Below, in pieces: positions 24,619 through 32,894 of a stretch of 64,000 nt of DNA (position 1 is its first letter; each line of letters opens with the position of its first letter). The stretch spans positions 2,448,685 to 2,512,684 of the forward strand of contig NZ_AP023086.1 of NCBI RefSeq assembly GCF_021655555.1, in the 5' to 3' direction. The notes under the pieces are model-generated. The model was not told the DNA's origin. It ran no database searches and worked only from the letters and a program-made list of their open reading frames with translations. Both the position numbers and the translations under genes were made by a program. The DNA is from Marinagarivorans cellulosilyticus. Its GTDB lineage: Bacteria; Pseudomonadota; Gammaproteobacteria; Pseudomonadales; Cellvibrionaceae.

Positions 24619-24906
24619 TTAATTAGCCTTGAAGCTTTGTCTTGTCCAGTCCCAGGATTCGCCGTCGCATTCTTCCGCATCAGACCAGCCGAGGTGCCAC
24701 TCTTTATGCTTCCAGTGATCTTCTGGGTAGGGGTTTGACTCTGGAGTCTTCCGTTCTTTGTACGCTTTAGCCCCTTCATCGAAAGGCAGTGGATCAGTGG
24801 TTTCGGTCACGATTTTTCCCCGTATGACCCAACAAGCTCTAAGCTGCCGGTTGAATATTCTATTTTCTGCGCTAGTCATCTTCAGGGCAGGGTACTTACT
24901 TAGCAC
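24619..24906 (-). CDS. Ribosome-modulation-factor/CrpP-like protein, 95 aa
   Basis: GTG start with AAAGGAAA upstream; the internal M at codon 10 (MTSAEN) is an alternative and is the start kept in a rearranged copy at 26.4 kb. The C-terminal half carries the pattern A-Y-K...NPYP...HWKHKEWHLGWSDAEE, like the small ribosome modulation factor (Rmf) and CrpP proteins, some of which are carried by Pseudomonas ICEs. Function therefore might be ribosome or drug binding; only the pattern is visible. Confidence 0.5.
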   Translation of the reverse strand: MLSKYPALKMTSAENRIFNRQLRACWVIRGKIVTETTDPLPFDEGAKAYKERKTPESNPYPEDHWKHKEWHLGWSDAEECDGESWDWTRQSFKAN

Positions 24907-25124
24907 TTTCCTTTAGGTTTTTACTTGTTGTGCAAATTGGTTCAAATAAGTGGTTGAATCACATGGCTTAACAGGGGTCACCTTCAGCTCCGGACTTATT
25001 GAGTTTCAAAAATAGTCCCAACAACAAAGACTGAGACGCCCCTTCAAAAGCAAAAAATTGCAACTCACGCAACCGAGCGGTATATTTGCGCTACAGATTA
25101 CCGTAATACAAGGAGCTACCTGAC

Positions 25125-25850
25125 ATGGTAGATGTATTCAGAGGCGAGCGCCAGACGCCGCTAACATGGGAGCTCAGCCCTCTCGACTTATCTATTCAAG
25201 AGTATGAGCGCAAGTGTAAGGACTATCACTACCGTAAGCTCAAGAAAACCAACGAAACGCCGTCCGAGCGCGACCAACGCTTGCTTGAGCTCAGCAAGGC
25301 CAAAGCCCACCTAGATACAGAATATCTTAAGCTATACACAATGGCCCAGGTAGACGGAAAACTCCAAGCCTACCGCGACGAGTTTAAACACCTTCAACGC
25401 CGAGAGCGCCAACGCGAATACGAGCGAGAAGGGCACCACCCAACCGAAGTGTTAGAGTCTAACCTACGAGCATCCGGGCGAGCACAACCCAGCCCAAGGT
25501 ATACCGCTCATCATATCGTAGAGGGTCAAGGTAAGCTCGCGGAAACAAAGCTAGCTCGAGCTCAACTGTTTCGACATGACGTCAGGATCAACGATTCAGA
25601 CAATGGCGTTTGGATGCCAATGTCTGAGGCGGATAGAGGGCATTGGGCAATGCCAAAGGCTGTCCCTCACAGCCGAATACATACTCATAATTATGAGCGT
25701 TGGGTTTCTCTCGGCCTACGAGGCCTAAGATCTGAGCTCACGATACGTGCGAAGTTGACGTTCTTTCGAACGATGCTTAAGCACGGCCTGCAGCCTGAAA
25801 AAGTCCTCAAAAAGCCCGACCCTAATTGGAATGGTAAAGACAATGTATAG
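25125..25850 (+). CDS. AHH-family nuclease (toxin) of HNH/endonuclease VII fold, module 1
   Basis: 241 residues. The catalytic region TAHHIVEGQGK (about 126-136) and NGVWMPMSEADRGHWAMP with HSRIHTHNYERW is the AHH pattern of metal-dependent nucleases common as toxin domains. The N-terminal 100 residues are a charged coiled helix without a secretion domain. Its stop overlaps the start of an immunity-like gene. AAGGAGC precedes the ATG. Related to 36106-36822, sharing the LSP(L/F)xxxI helix and HHPTxVLE block. An intact delivery domain is absent, so it may be a detached cassette or a phage-defence toxin. Confidence 0.75.
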   Translation: MVDVFRGERQTPLTWELSPLDLSIQEYERKCKDYHYRKLKKTNETPSERDQRLLELSKAKAHLDTEYLKLYTMAQVDGKLQAYRDEFKHLQRRERQREYEREGHHPTEVLESNLRASGRAQPSPRYTAHHIVEGQGKLAETKLARAQLFRHDVRINDSDNGVWMPMSEADRGHWAMPKAVPHSRIHTHNYERWVSLGLRGLRSELTIRAKLTFFRTMLKHGLQPEKVLKKPDPNWNGKDNV

Positions 25851-26406
25851 GTTAACTTCTGATTTTGAGCATTATTACGATATAGACATCGACATATACG
25901 CCGTTGAAGATGCCATCGATACACAGCTGGGGGAGGATACTTTTTACAACGCTGCGTTAAGTAATATTGAGCTGACTTCTGCATGGTCCGACGTCGGCGG
26001 TACGCTTAACGACACCGGCCTTGCAAAAGGCGCACGCGCTCCAGACATTTCGATATGGAATGGTATTTACTTGATTCTGTCAGCAGAAGCCTTTGGTCAG
26101 CTGAATCCAATACTCGCTGATGCTGGCGAATTTATGCCTATCACACTAGCGGGATCAACATACCAACTGTTCAACTGCCGGCGTATCGTCAATGTTGACG
26201 AAAACGCTAGCGAGACAGAAACAATTAATGGTGAATATCTGGGACTGAAGTCAATTCGGTTTGAGAGCAGCGCAGAGCTCACAAATACTGTCTGCAAGAC
26301 AAAGTTCGACAACTGCTCGAGCCTTTACTGCAGCGAAAACTTCAAAAAGAAACTAGAAAACCTAAAGCTATATGGGCTTCAATTCGAAACTCTCGAGCAG
26401 CAATGA
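25843..26406 (+). CDS. Immunity protein (Imm11/DUF1629-like), module 1
   Basis: ATG 25843 overlaps the nuclease stop (GTATAG), typical of toxin-immunity pairs. Blocks RAPDISIWNGIYLILS and DAGEFMPITLAGSTYQLFNC, then CKTKFDNCSSLYCSENFK, resemble the imm11/DUF1629 family. Expected to bind and neutralise the adjacent AHH nuclease. It is related to 35528-36106 and to the decayed gene at 32.9-33.3 kb. An in-frame ATG at 25831 is an alternative start. Confidence 0.65.
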   Translation: MYRLTSDFEHYYDIDIDIYAVEDAIDTQLGEDTFYNAALSNIELTSAWSDVGGTLNDTGLAKGARAPDISIWNGIYLILSAEAFGQLNPILADAGEFMPITLAGSTYQLFNCRRIVNVDENASETETINGEYLGLKSIRFESSAELTNTVCKTKFDNCSSLYCSENFKKKLENLKLYGLQFETLEQQ

Positions 26407-26413
26407 TACATTT

Positions 26414-26575
26414 CCCCTCATGATCCACAAGCGCTAAGCTGCCGGTTGAATACCCGATTTTCTGCGCTGGTCATCTTCTGGGTAGGGGTTTGACTCTGGA
26501 TTCTCCCGATCTTTGTACGCTTTAGCGCCTTCATCGAAAGGTAGTGCATCAGTAGTCTCGGTCACGATTTTTTCC
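26414..26575 (-). pseudogene. Scrambled partial copy of the Rmf/CrpP-like gene
   Basis: Two pieces of the gene at 24619-24906 are found here in changed order, joined at a shared CATCTTC-like word: the start part (CTAAGCTGCCGGTTGAAT, matching about 24838) and the middle part (GGGTAGGGGTTTGACTCTGG, matching about 24726, plus the AAAGG-AGT-CAGT run). Frame is broken. A GGGGAAAAAATC leader ends it at 26575. Confidence 0.6.
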
Positions 26576-26576
26576 C

Positions 26577-26810
26577 CTACAAGTGTTTTTCTTTCAGCTT
26601 TTCTAAAAACGAATCATTATGACCACCTTCAAGCCAGTGATCGACGACCTGTATTGAATGCCCTTCAATTTCGATGCGTTTTGCTTCTGCGATCACTAGC
26701 TCAGATCCAATACTACTCTTGCTTGAAGGAATCTTCTGGCCCTGGTTGAACGTCCAAACGGAGTTGTCACACTTGACGAAATATTTTGGTTCAAACGAGA
26801 GATCTTTCAT
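26577..26810 (-). CDS. Small hypothetical protein, 77 aa
   Basis: TTAGGGGAAAATTGTA precedes the ATG. Sequence MKDLSFEPKYFVKCDNSVWT, then GQKIPSSKSSIG and VVDHWLEGGHNDSF; a small beta-type immunity-like protein. No family recognised. Confidence 0.5.
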   Translation of the reverse strand: MKDLSFEPKYFVKCDNSVWTFNQGQKIPSSKSSIGSELVIAEAKRIEIEGHSIQVVDHWLEGGHNDSFLEKLKEKHL

Positions 26811-26822
26811 TACAATTTTCCC

Positions 26823-27527
26823 CTAAAATAAATTCTTCTCATAGTCATTAAGAAATGTATCAACTTTATCTATGATCTTATTAATTTTTCCGGCCGAGCT
26901 ACCCTTATAATATCGTTGATCCTTGTCACCTTCCACGCCTAGTCTTTTGACTATTTCAGAAAGATCATATTCGTTAACTTTAGCCTGTATCTCTATTACA
27001 ATGATCATCTCATCTAATAGGTGGCGCCCAGGATGTAGATCGTTCCAGTCCTTTGGTATTTCAGGGGTGTTTGCTCCGGCCTGAAGCATCATCAAATTGT
27101 CTTCAAGCTCTATCACATTCTTTACTGCACGGGAAATTCTGTTGTTGCGAAATCCACCCTTTCTATCAAATAAAATGTCCGATGCTTCAGCTCGCTCAGG
27201 TACATCATTATTATCATTTGGGCATATATCCCTCCGAGCGTAATCTCTTATTGCGGCGACATTTTTTCGCGCACTCCAAATTAACTGAAGGCAGTTCTCG
27301 TTGCTTTTCTGCTTCCATCGTTTAATGGCGCTGCCTGCGTAAATCGCAACTATGATCGTAGCAATGCCAGCGCCAATTCCGGTTAGCTCTCCCAAAACGC
27401 TCAAAATCTCTTTGTGGTTCGTCGCTAATAAATTACCAATGAGTGTTGCCAGCGCTCCCGCAATGATAAAGGCAGCCATCAGTGTTAGAATAGGGGTGAT
27501 GAATACTTTGAGTGGCTTATAATTCAT
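26823..27527 (-). CDS. Two-TM membrane protein with cytosolic domain, 234 aa
   Basis: Two N-terminal membrane helices (about residues 10-32 and 41-66) followed by a 160-residue soluble domain with a cysteine and a charged C-terminus. GAGGGAAAAA precedes the ATG. Sits within the leftward small-gene array. Unknown function; membrane-bound immunity or effector proteins have this layout. Confidence 0.5.
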   Translation of the reverse strand: MNYKPLKVFITPILTLMAAFIIAGALATLIGNLLATNHKEILSVLGELTGIGAGIATIIVAIYAGSAIKRWKQKSNENCLQLIWSARKNVAAIRDYARRDICPNDNNDVPERAEASDILFDRKGGFRNNRISRAVKNVIELEDNLMMLQAGANTPEIPKDWNDLHPGRHLLDEMIIVIEIQAKVNEYDLSEIVKRLGVEGDKDQRYYKGSSAGKINKIIDKVDTFLNDYEKNLF

Positions 27528-27535
27528 TTTTTCCC

Positions 27536-27703
27536 TCAGCTATTGCCTTTGCATTCTAGCGCTTTAGCGACATCGGGATGCCTCAGTAGGGGCTTAATCA
27601 ATTCCTTATCGCCCATTGCATCGATATACACGCCGGACTCAATTGCGTGAGTCAATCGTTTGGCATCACTGCTGCTGAATTCAGCATTTTCTATATGGTC
27701 CAT
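27536..27703 (-). CDS. Small hypothetical protein, 55 aa
   Basis: MDHIENAEFSSSDAKRLTHA, then a helical YIDAMGDKELIKPLLRHPDV; TAGGGGGAAAAAATT precedes the ATG, as for its neighbours. The stop lies eight bases before the next gene. The frame and ribosome site make it a likely real gene though short. Confidence 0.55.
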   Translation of the reverse strand: MDHIENAEFSSSDAKRLTHAIESGVYIDAMGDKELIKPLLRHPDVAKALECKGNS

Positions 27704-27720
27704 AATTTTTTCCCCCTAAC

Positions 27721-28083
27721 TTAAAGTTCATCAAATGTGGATGGTTTTTCTGGATATATAAACGACTTTAAGAGTAGTTTAGTGTTACGTATCCATATCT
27801 CAGCTGAACCTTCAGAAATACCGTCGAAACAATGATCCTGGCAAGGAGAGTACACAGACCAATCAAATGACCAGCGTGCAAGCACTCTATCGCCAACATG
27901 ATCAATGCCTGTAAAGCTTTCAGTGTCTTCATGGCGTGACCCTCTATCATCAATCACGCTAAAATCTATAGCATCCCTTGTTATTTCTATGTTTTCATTA
28001 AGGACTTCAAGTATTTGATCTTCATCGTTCACATCAAAATCTTCGTAATGGGATAAATCAACACAAATTAAATTTGGGGACAT
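27721..28083 (-). CDS. Hypothetical acidic protein, 120 aa
   Basis: AAGGGGAATAATTA leads into MSPNLICVDLSHYEDFDVND. Contains WSFDWSVYSPCQDHCFDG in the middle. Acidic and soluble; immunity-like by composition and array context. Its first codons are duplicated in the fragment at 23647-23688. Confidence 0.5.
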   Translation of the reverse strand: MSPNLICVDLSHYEDFDVNDEDQILEVLNENIEITRDAIDFSVIDDRGSRHEDTESFTGIDHVGDRVLARWSFDWSVYSPCQDHCFDGISEGSAEIWIRNTKLLLKSFIYPEKPSTFDEL

Positions 28084-28095
28084 TAATTATTCCCC

Positions 28096-28377
28096 TTATA
28101 TATTGTTCTTGTCGTTGTAGTTCCGAATCATCACCATAGAATCTTGGTTGATTATGCTTAACTGCCTTTTCGCAGACTCGGACAAATACGAATTTTCAGC
28201 TGCTCCAATATCTGTTAATGCCATAAGGCGATCTAGCGCCGAGTGAACGTCGGATATAGAGCATTCGTCATCAAGGATATAGCTTCCCATATCTTCAATC
28301 AGCGTTTTAGCTGAATTCAAAATGAAATCCTCAAGGCTCCTATGTCCGCCAGCTGAATATATAAATTGCTCTTCCAT
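28096..28377 (-). CDS. Hypothetical protein, 93 aa
   Basis: GAGGAGTTAAACTA precedes ATG. Helical, acidic N-terminal half (YILDDECSISDVHSALDRL) and a helical C-terminus. Twelve bases before the next gene of the array. No family recognised. Confidence 0.5.
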   Translation of the reverse strand: MEEQFIYSAGGHRSLEDFILNSAKTLIEDMGSYILDDECSISDVHSALDRLMALTDIGAAENSYLSESAKRQLSIINQDSMVMIRNYNDKNNI

Positions 28378-28513
28378 TAGTTTAACTCCTCAACATCGAA
28401 CGATTTTCCTTTCTAGGTTTCTGGTTGCTTTTGTCGCCACTTGTAGTGGCACACTAAATCTGGTCACCCATTAAGAGGTGTTAAAATCACCTCACTACTT
28501 AAAAAGGTGCGCC

Positions 28514-28828
28514 ATGAGCAAGCAAACACGACCCCGATATGATGCTGAATTCCGATTGAAAGTCGCTAATTTGGTGTTACAGCAAGATTATAGTATTCGA
28601 GAGGCCGCCGAGGCGATGGGTGTGGGGAAATCCACAGTGGATAAATGGGTCCGGCAGTTACGCAATAATCGGCAAAGTAAGCCCGGCGAGCTGAGCGTAC
28701 CAATCGGGAATGATCAGCAGCGAATCCGTGAGCTGGAAAAAGAAATACGCCGCATTAATGAAGAGAATGAAATTTTAAAAAAGGCTTCAGCTCTCTTGCT
28801 GTCGGGATCACTGAAAAATTTTCGGTAA
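28514..28828 (+). CDS. IS3-family OrfA (helix-turn-helix)
   Basis: 104 residues from ATG 28514 (an in-frame ATG at 28478 lies too near the IS end). HTH region RYDAEFRLKVANLVLQQDYS then GVGKSTVDKWVRQLR, followed by a leucine-zipper-like segment (ELEKEIRRINEENEILKK). The sequence AAAAAAG near 28778 allows -1 frameshifting into OrfB to make the transposase. Confidence 0.85.
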   Translation: MSKQTRPRYDAEFRLKVANLVLQQDYSIREAAEAMGVGKSTVDKWVRQLRNNRQSKPGELSVPIGNDQQRIRELEKEIRRINEENEILKKASALLLSGSLKNFR

Positions 28829-28836
28829 TCACTGAC

Positions 28837-29679
28837 TTGCAAGAGAGCTATCCGGTTAAAACTTTATGCTCAACCTTTGGTGTGCATCGCAGTAGTTACT
28901 CTTACTGGCTGGCTAATACGCGCCATTCGCAAACACTTTGCCCGCAACTTGCGAAAGCTGTTCAGGAAGCCTTTGACCTGAGTTATGGCTCTGCAGGCGC
29001 GCGCACGATTGCTAGGATTGTCAGTAATGATGAGCTTGATTTATCGCGTTATCGAGCCGCTAAAGTCATGAATAAGCTGTCATTAAAAAGCCGTCAGCCA
29101 CCCAAGACTCCACGGAAGATGGGCAAGAAAGAGCACGTTACAGTGGGCAACCACCTTAATCGTGAGTTTGATGTAGATGCACCCGATAAGGTTTGGTGCA
29201 CAGATGTGACCTATATTTGGACGGGGGATGGGTGGTCTTATTTAGCCGTCGTTTTAGATTTGTTTGCGCGCCGACCTGTAGGCTGGGCACTGTCGAGCAG
29301 CCCAGATTCAGCCCTGACGATCAAGGCACTTAATATGGCTTATACGGCTCGTGGCAAACCGCGCAATCTTATGCTGCATTCAGACCAAGGGTGTCATTTT
29401 ACGAGTAAAGCCTACTGCAAAAAATTAAAGGCTTACGGCATTAAGCACAGCATGAGTCGGCGTGGAAACTGCTGGGACAATGCCCCTATGGAGCGATTCT
29501 TTCGTAGTTTAAAATCTGAGTGCATGCCAAAGAAAGGATGGCCCGACTTCTTGTCGACGAAGCATGCCGTTAACAATTATATTTTACGTTATTACAATAG
29601 CGTCAGACCTCACCAGCATAATGATGGCCTGACACCGGCTAAAAAAGAAAATATTTACAAAAAAACTCTAAACTCGTGA
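28837..29679 (+). CDS. IS3-family transposase OrfB
   Basis: 280 residues in the -1 frame. rve integrase core with DDE residues: VWCTDVTYIW, LHSDQGCHFTSK and the C-terminal glutamate in NCWDNAPMERFFRSLK. It is produced as an OrfAB fusion by slipping at A6G; the peptide joining them is open (GFSSLAVGITEKFS). The sequence seems intact, so the element may be active. Confidence 0.9.
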   Translation: MQESYPVKTLCSTFGVHRSSYSYWLANTRHSQTLCPQLAKAVQEAFDLSYGSAGARTIARIVSNDELDLSRYRAAKVMNKLSLKSRQPPKTPRKMGKKEHVTVGNHLNREFDVDAPDKVWCTDVTYIWTGDGWSYLAVVLDLFARRPVGWALSSSPDSALTIKALNMAYTARGKPRNLMLHSDQGCHFTSKAYCKKLKAYGIKHSMSRRGNCWDNAPMERFFRSLKSECMPKKGWPDFLSTKHAVNNYILRYYNSVRPHQHNDGLTPAKKENIYKKTLNS

Positions 29680-29695
29680 CCAGATGGGTTGACCA

Positions 29696-29866
29696 CTACA
29701 ACTTTCTCGCAAATAGCGGCGCGAAACCGTAAGAAAGTCCGGCTAGGATGCAAAAGCTAATCGATATAATAAGAAAGGTTGTACCGTCCGTTTTGAAAAA
29801 ATAGATATTGGTAATCAAAGCTATGCCAGCAAAGATCCACCATAAATTCAACAATAACTTACTCAT
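29696..29866 (-). pseudogene. Membrane-protein gene truncated by the IS
   Basis: Starts at ATG 29866 with AGGAGA upstream (MSKLLLNLWWIFAGIALI, then two membrane helices). The last codons and the TAG stop come from the IS inverted repeat, so the natural C-terminus is missing. Original size and function unknown. Confidence 0.55.
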
Positions 29867-29876
29867 AAACTTTCTC

Positions 29877-30077
29877 CTAAACTTCGCTTGGAACATAGCC
29901 AAACAATTTTCTATGGGTGCCAGCCCAGGCAACCAATGCATATTCATTAGTGAAGCTTGCCTCTACAGACCCAGCGTGAGAGCGTTTTGGGTTAGCCTCG
30001 GCGGCACCCAGTGACCACAAAATCTCTGTGCGTGACTCTCTGTCTTCGCAAGAAAAATACTTAACTACCTCTGACAT
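29877..30077 (-). CDS. Small hypothetical protein, 66 aa
   Basis: ATG 30077 follows AAGGGGCAAATT. MSEVVKYFSCEDRESRTE, then NEYALVAWAGTHRKLFGYVP. Soluble, no motif. Overlap with a longer frame to 30173 is explained as upstream leader. Part of the leftward array. Confidence 0.5.
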   Translation of the reverse strand: MSEVVKYFSCEDRESRTEILWSLGAAEANPKRSHAGSVEASFTNEYALVAWAGTHRKLFGYVPSEV

Positions 30078-30115
30078 AATTTGCCCCTTAATGAACACAG
30101 TTTTCAAACTACTTA

Positions 30116-30346
30116 CTATTGCTGCTCTCGAAAGTGACGTAATAAATTCAAAAATATACCAAATGAAATCCATGCGGTAGGCACCAAAAGAGCATAAGTC
30201 GTATTCCCCTCGAACGCTTGATCAATGGCCCAGTGTGCACTGGTGACAAAGAGGGTAAATAGTCCTAATAGTATCGGCAATATTTTAAGTATTAATATGA
30301 GCGCAGATAGCGAGCTTCTAGCCCATAAACTAATTTCACTACTCAT
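30116..30346 (-). CDS. Two-TM membrane protein, 76 aa
   Basis: Two hydrophobic segments, ALILILKILPILLGLFTLFV and YALLVPTAWISFGIFLNLL, with charged ends. Possible small membrane partner of array genes. Start site not strongly supported. Confidence 0.45.
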   Translation of the reverse strand: MSSEISLWARSSLSALILILKILPILLGLFTLFVTSAHWAIDQAFEGNTTYALLVPTAWISFGIFLNLLRHFREQQ

Positions 30347-30413
30347 ACCGTTATCCGTCCTTACTGATGTGGTTTATATTGTCGAACATATTATTGATTT
30401 GCGCAAGCGCAAA

Positions 30414-30656
30414 TCAAATGTCTTTGGGGATTTCTTTGTGATTTTTCATTACCCAATCAAGTACGTCGCCGGCTTTGTGTCCTGATTCTTCAGCAGCATT
30501 CCTTATGGTCTCGATAGCTTCTTCAGAAACGCGCCATGCAGGCTGCTTTCTCGGCTTTGCGTCGCCTTTTTTTCGCCCCGCACCTGGCCTATATCCACCC
30601 CTTGAGGGTTTGGCAAGAAAATCTATCGTAGCTTTATCGGTTTCATCTTTTGCCAT
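30414..30656 (-). CDS. Small basic DNA-binding-like protein, 80 aa
   Basis: ATG 30656 follows GGGAGG. RGGYRPGAGRKKGDAKPRK forms an AT-hook-like basic arm; the rest (WRVSEEAIETIRNAAEESGH) is helical, ribbon-helix-helix-like. Resembles 20952-21185. Lies between the recombinase and the array, so it might regulate them. Confidence 0.55.
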   Translation of the reverse strand: MAKDETDKATIDFLAKPSRGGYRPGAGRKKGDAKPRKQPAWRVSEEAIETIRNAAEESGHKAGDVLDWVMKNHKEIPKDI

Positions 30657-30738
30657 CAATAGCCCTCCCACTGATCAGTGTCAGTAAGAGTAGCGCGCAT
30701 AAGTGGCGTTCGCAGAGCGTCTTGTTTTGGATCTTTGG

Positions 30739-31482
30739 TCATAGTATCTCGTTATTCATACTTTCTTTAGCTGACGTATACAGTGCGTCTAAGGTGGCTC
30801 GTATGCCTGCATGATCAGGCTCTATATATTCATATGGTTGGTCGTCAGTTTCATGACGCAATAGGGCGCACAACTCGCTTTCGCTAGCGCCACGTCTTGC
30901 TGCTCGAGTCGCTAAGGTTCTTCTCCCGCTGTGCGTGGTAAATCGCTCAATCCCAGCTTCTCTACCCCACTTGGTGACTACACTCTGTAAGGTGTCACAA
31001 GCCCAATAAATTTCTTCCTGCTTGTCTTTATTAACTCTAACTTTTTTCTTTAGTGAGTAAGGTCGCCTGTTCTCACTCAAAATAAGTTTCGAGTCTTTGC
31101 GCAAGCCGCGAAACTCGCTGTTCTCTCCCATCATAAGTTTATTGCTAACCCTATGCTCAATGTATTGCTCTAATGCTTCAAGCAGTTTTTTATGATAGAA
31201 AAACACATGGCCAGCTTTGTTATTTTTGCAGTATTTTGCAGGAATTATAATTTCATTTTTTAGCTTTCCGCTTTTCCATAGAACATCTTTTATTTCAATG
31301 ACTGCCACCTCACTGATTCTCAGTCCAGCGCCAAATAACAGCCATACAATCAATTGGTTTCTTTCGGGGTTTCTGGTGTCTCCGGCAACATAGAGTAATC
31401 GTTTGAGCTGTTTAGGTGTCAGCGCTGGAGCCTTCTTCTTTGAAGACTCCCTATATCGGCGCACGGCCCTAGCTGTAGGCAT
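30739..31482 (-). CDS. Short tyrosine recombinase (array 1)
   Basis: 247 residues. Catalytic set: Arg55 (GAGLRISEV), His184 and Arg187 (THSGRRTLAT), His210 (LLRHETDD), and a tyrosine at 217-219. It cuts and rejoins specific DNA sites. The N-terminal core-binding domain is nearly absent, so it may need a partner or be atypical. Paralogue of 38927-39685. It is transcribed toward the leftward small-gene array. Confidence 0.8.
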   Translation of the reverse strand: MPTARAVRRYRESSKKKAPALTPKQLKRLLYVAGDTRNPERNQLIVWLLFGAGLRISEVAVIEIKDVLWKSGKLKNEIIIPAKYCKNNKAGHVFFYHKKLLEALEQYIEHRVSNKLMMGENSEFRGLRKDSKLILSENRRPYSLKKKVRVNKDKQEEIYWACDTLQSVVTKWGREAGIERFTTHSGRRTLATRAARRGASESELCALLRHETDDQPYEYIEPDHAGIRATLDALYTSAKESMNNEIL

Positions 31483-31501
31483 TCAATCTCACTTGCTGGT
31501 C

Positions 31502-31571
31502 AATTTCCCCTAAGTTACACCGATTGAAGGCTGCTTACAACCAGCCCGCGTGAGATAAGGACTTAGGGGAA
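31502..31571. repeat. Inverted repeat before the array-1 recombinase
   Basis: TTTCCCCTAAGT near 31502 and ACTTAGGGGAAA near 31560 face each other across about 45 bp, upstream of the recombinase start. Candidate operator, recombination core or leader hairpin; the GGGGAAA word also appears as ribosome site in this array. Confidence 0.6.
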
Positions 31572-31720
31572 AAGTTAGGGCAGGGTGCATGCGCTGAATG
31601 GCGGCGGTTGGCGCTGAGGCCTTCATAGAAGCGCTTTTTTTTTGGGTGACATCGCGCGCGGTAAGCGATACTCTACTAGACATATTTGACCTGTTGGTGT
31701 AATTTAAGGACTAGACATAT

Positions 31721-31894
31721 ATGGCTAGTGGTAAAGACAGTGAGTTCCATAAAAAGGCCAAGGATAGAGGCTGGTTATTAGAAGAAATAGCGTCTCGCTG
31801 GGAGATTAGCGTGCGGCAAATGAGTCGGGTCGCAAACAACCCGAAACCTAAAGACTTAGACGCCGTTACAGGCTTGCCGAGCAAGAAAAAGTAG
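31721..31894 (+). CDS. Small HTH-like protein, 57 aa
   Basis: TAAGGA precedes the ATG. MASGKDSEFHKKAKDRGWLL, then EEIASRWEISVRQMSRVA, which fits a helix-turn-helix; basic C-terminus. Divergent from the recombinase, so a candidate regulator or excisionase-like protein. Confidence 0.5.
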   Translation: MASGKDSEFHKKAKDRGWLLEEIASRWEISVRQMSRVANNPKPKDLDAVTGLPSKKK

Positions 31895-31939
31895 AGCATT
31901 CGTTAATGGAATTGACACCCGACCTTAAAGGTAAATCCT

Positions 31940-32239
31940 ATGAATTGGTCTGAAACGCCGTATCCAGTAATCGCCCTGGTCGTTGCATTTATTACGCTCA
32001 TTCATTGCTTTTCTAACCATCGAAGGGCTTGGGTTTCACGTATATCTGCGCTACTTTTAGTGGTCTCCTTGCTTACGACAATAGCCTCTGGAGGTGATGG
32101 CGTTGGGACCTCTGGGGCCGCTTTTTGGGTTGTTGTCGTTGGGGTGCTAGGTTTCGCGGGCTTAACCGTCTTAAGCGTAATAATTGCTTTATATGACGCT
32201 CTTTTCACTGCAAACACAAAAACCGTAACTAAAAATTAG
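31940..32239 (+). CDS. Membrane protein, 99 aa
   Basis: Three hydrophobic segments (YPVIALVVAFITLIHCF, ISALLLVVSLLTTIASG, AFWVVVVGVLGFAGLTVLSV). TAAAGGTAAATCCT precedes the ATG. No family recognised. Confidence 0.5.
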   Translation: MNWSETPYPVIALVVAFITLIHCFSNHRRAWVSRISALLLVVSLLTTIASGGDGVGTSGAAFWVVVVGVLGFAGLTVLSVIIALYDALFTANTKTVTKN

Positions 32240-32367
32240 GGGCTTGGATTTCCAATGTATGGGATTACCATTAACCGCTCCCGACCAAGCTGAAAAAAAT
32301 TTGTTTATCGCTTTGCTCGTTTTTTGCGGGCAGTAAACCCGACTGCAGAATAAAAGGACGCTAAGCT

Positions 32368-32754
32368 ATGTCAGTTACAATACTCGATAAGGCTGACTAC
32401 AGCTTTAAACGATCCACTTTCCTCCGTCAATTCTCCTTCCCCTTAGGGCTCATTGTTGGGTGCGCTATCTGCGCCGTATGGTACTTTAAGGTGATGTATT
32501 TTGATGAGATCAGCGCTGAAAGCTATGCGCAACTTAATTATATCTTGAGTTCAGGCGCCAGCAATAATACTACGAACATGATAAAGCTCGCCTTGTCGGA
32601 TAACGCGATTAGCATGCGCGAGAGTCGGGATATTTACTCGGCCATTATCAGTGAGGAGGGCAGATTAACCGTGCCATTGCGTTTCAATCTTGACCTCAGC
32701 GTTGAGAAGTCGGCATTAATAACTACTGCGAGCCAAACGGGGTTGAAGTTGTAA
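32368..32754 (+). CDS. Single-TM hypothetical protein, 128 aa
   Basis: AAAGGACGCTAAGCT precedes the ATG. One membrane helix (about residues 26-48, GLIVGCAICAVWYF) then a soluble, mainly helical domain. Function unknown. Confidence 0.5.
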   Translation: MSVTILDKADYSFKRSTFLRQFSFPLGLIVGCAICAVWYFKVMYFDEISAESYAQLNYILSSGASNNTTNMIKLALSDNAISMRESRDIYSAIISEEGRLTVPLRFNLDLSVEKSALITTASQTGLKL

Positions 32755-32894
32755 TATGATCGTTATCGAGGCTTCAGGGCCGCTCCATTCAAATTCATGA
32801 TTACTCACCCCTTCATAAACCCTATAAAGTAATTTTTTTCGTCCGCCTAACTTTCCTGCCTGACCCAAAACATGAGTGGAAGCTTGGCGATAAT

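Larger units (their letters stand above)
28442..29700 (+). mobile_element. IS3-family insertion sequence
   Basis: Ends are imperfect inverted repeats, TGTAGTGG...ATCTGGTCAC on the left and the matching CCACTACA on the right. Flanked by ACT on both sides, a 3-bp target duplication usual for this family. It encodes OrfA and OrfB in -1 frame with an A6G slip site. Its right end truncates a minus-strand gene. Confidence 0.85.
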
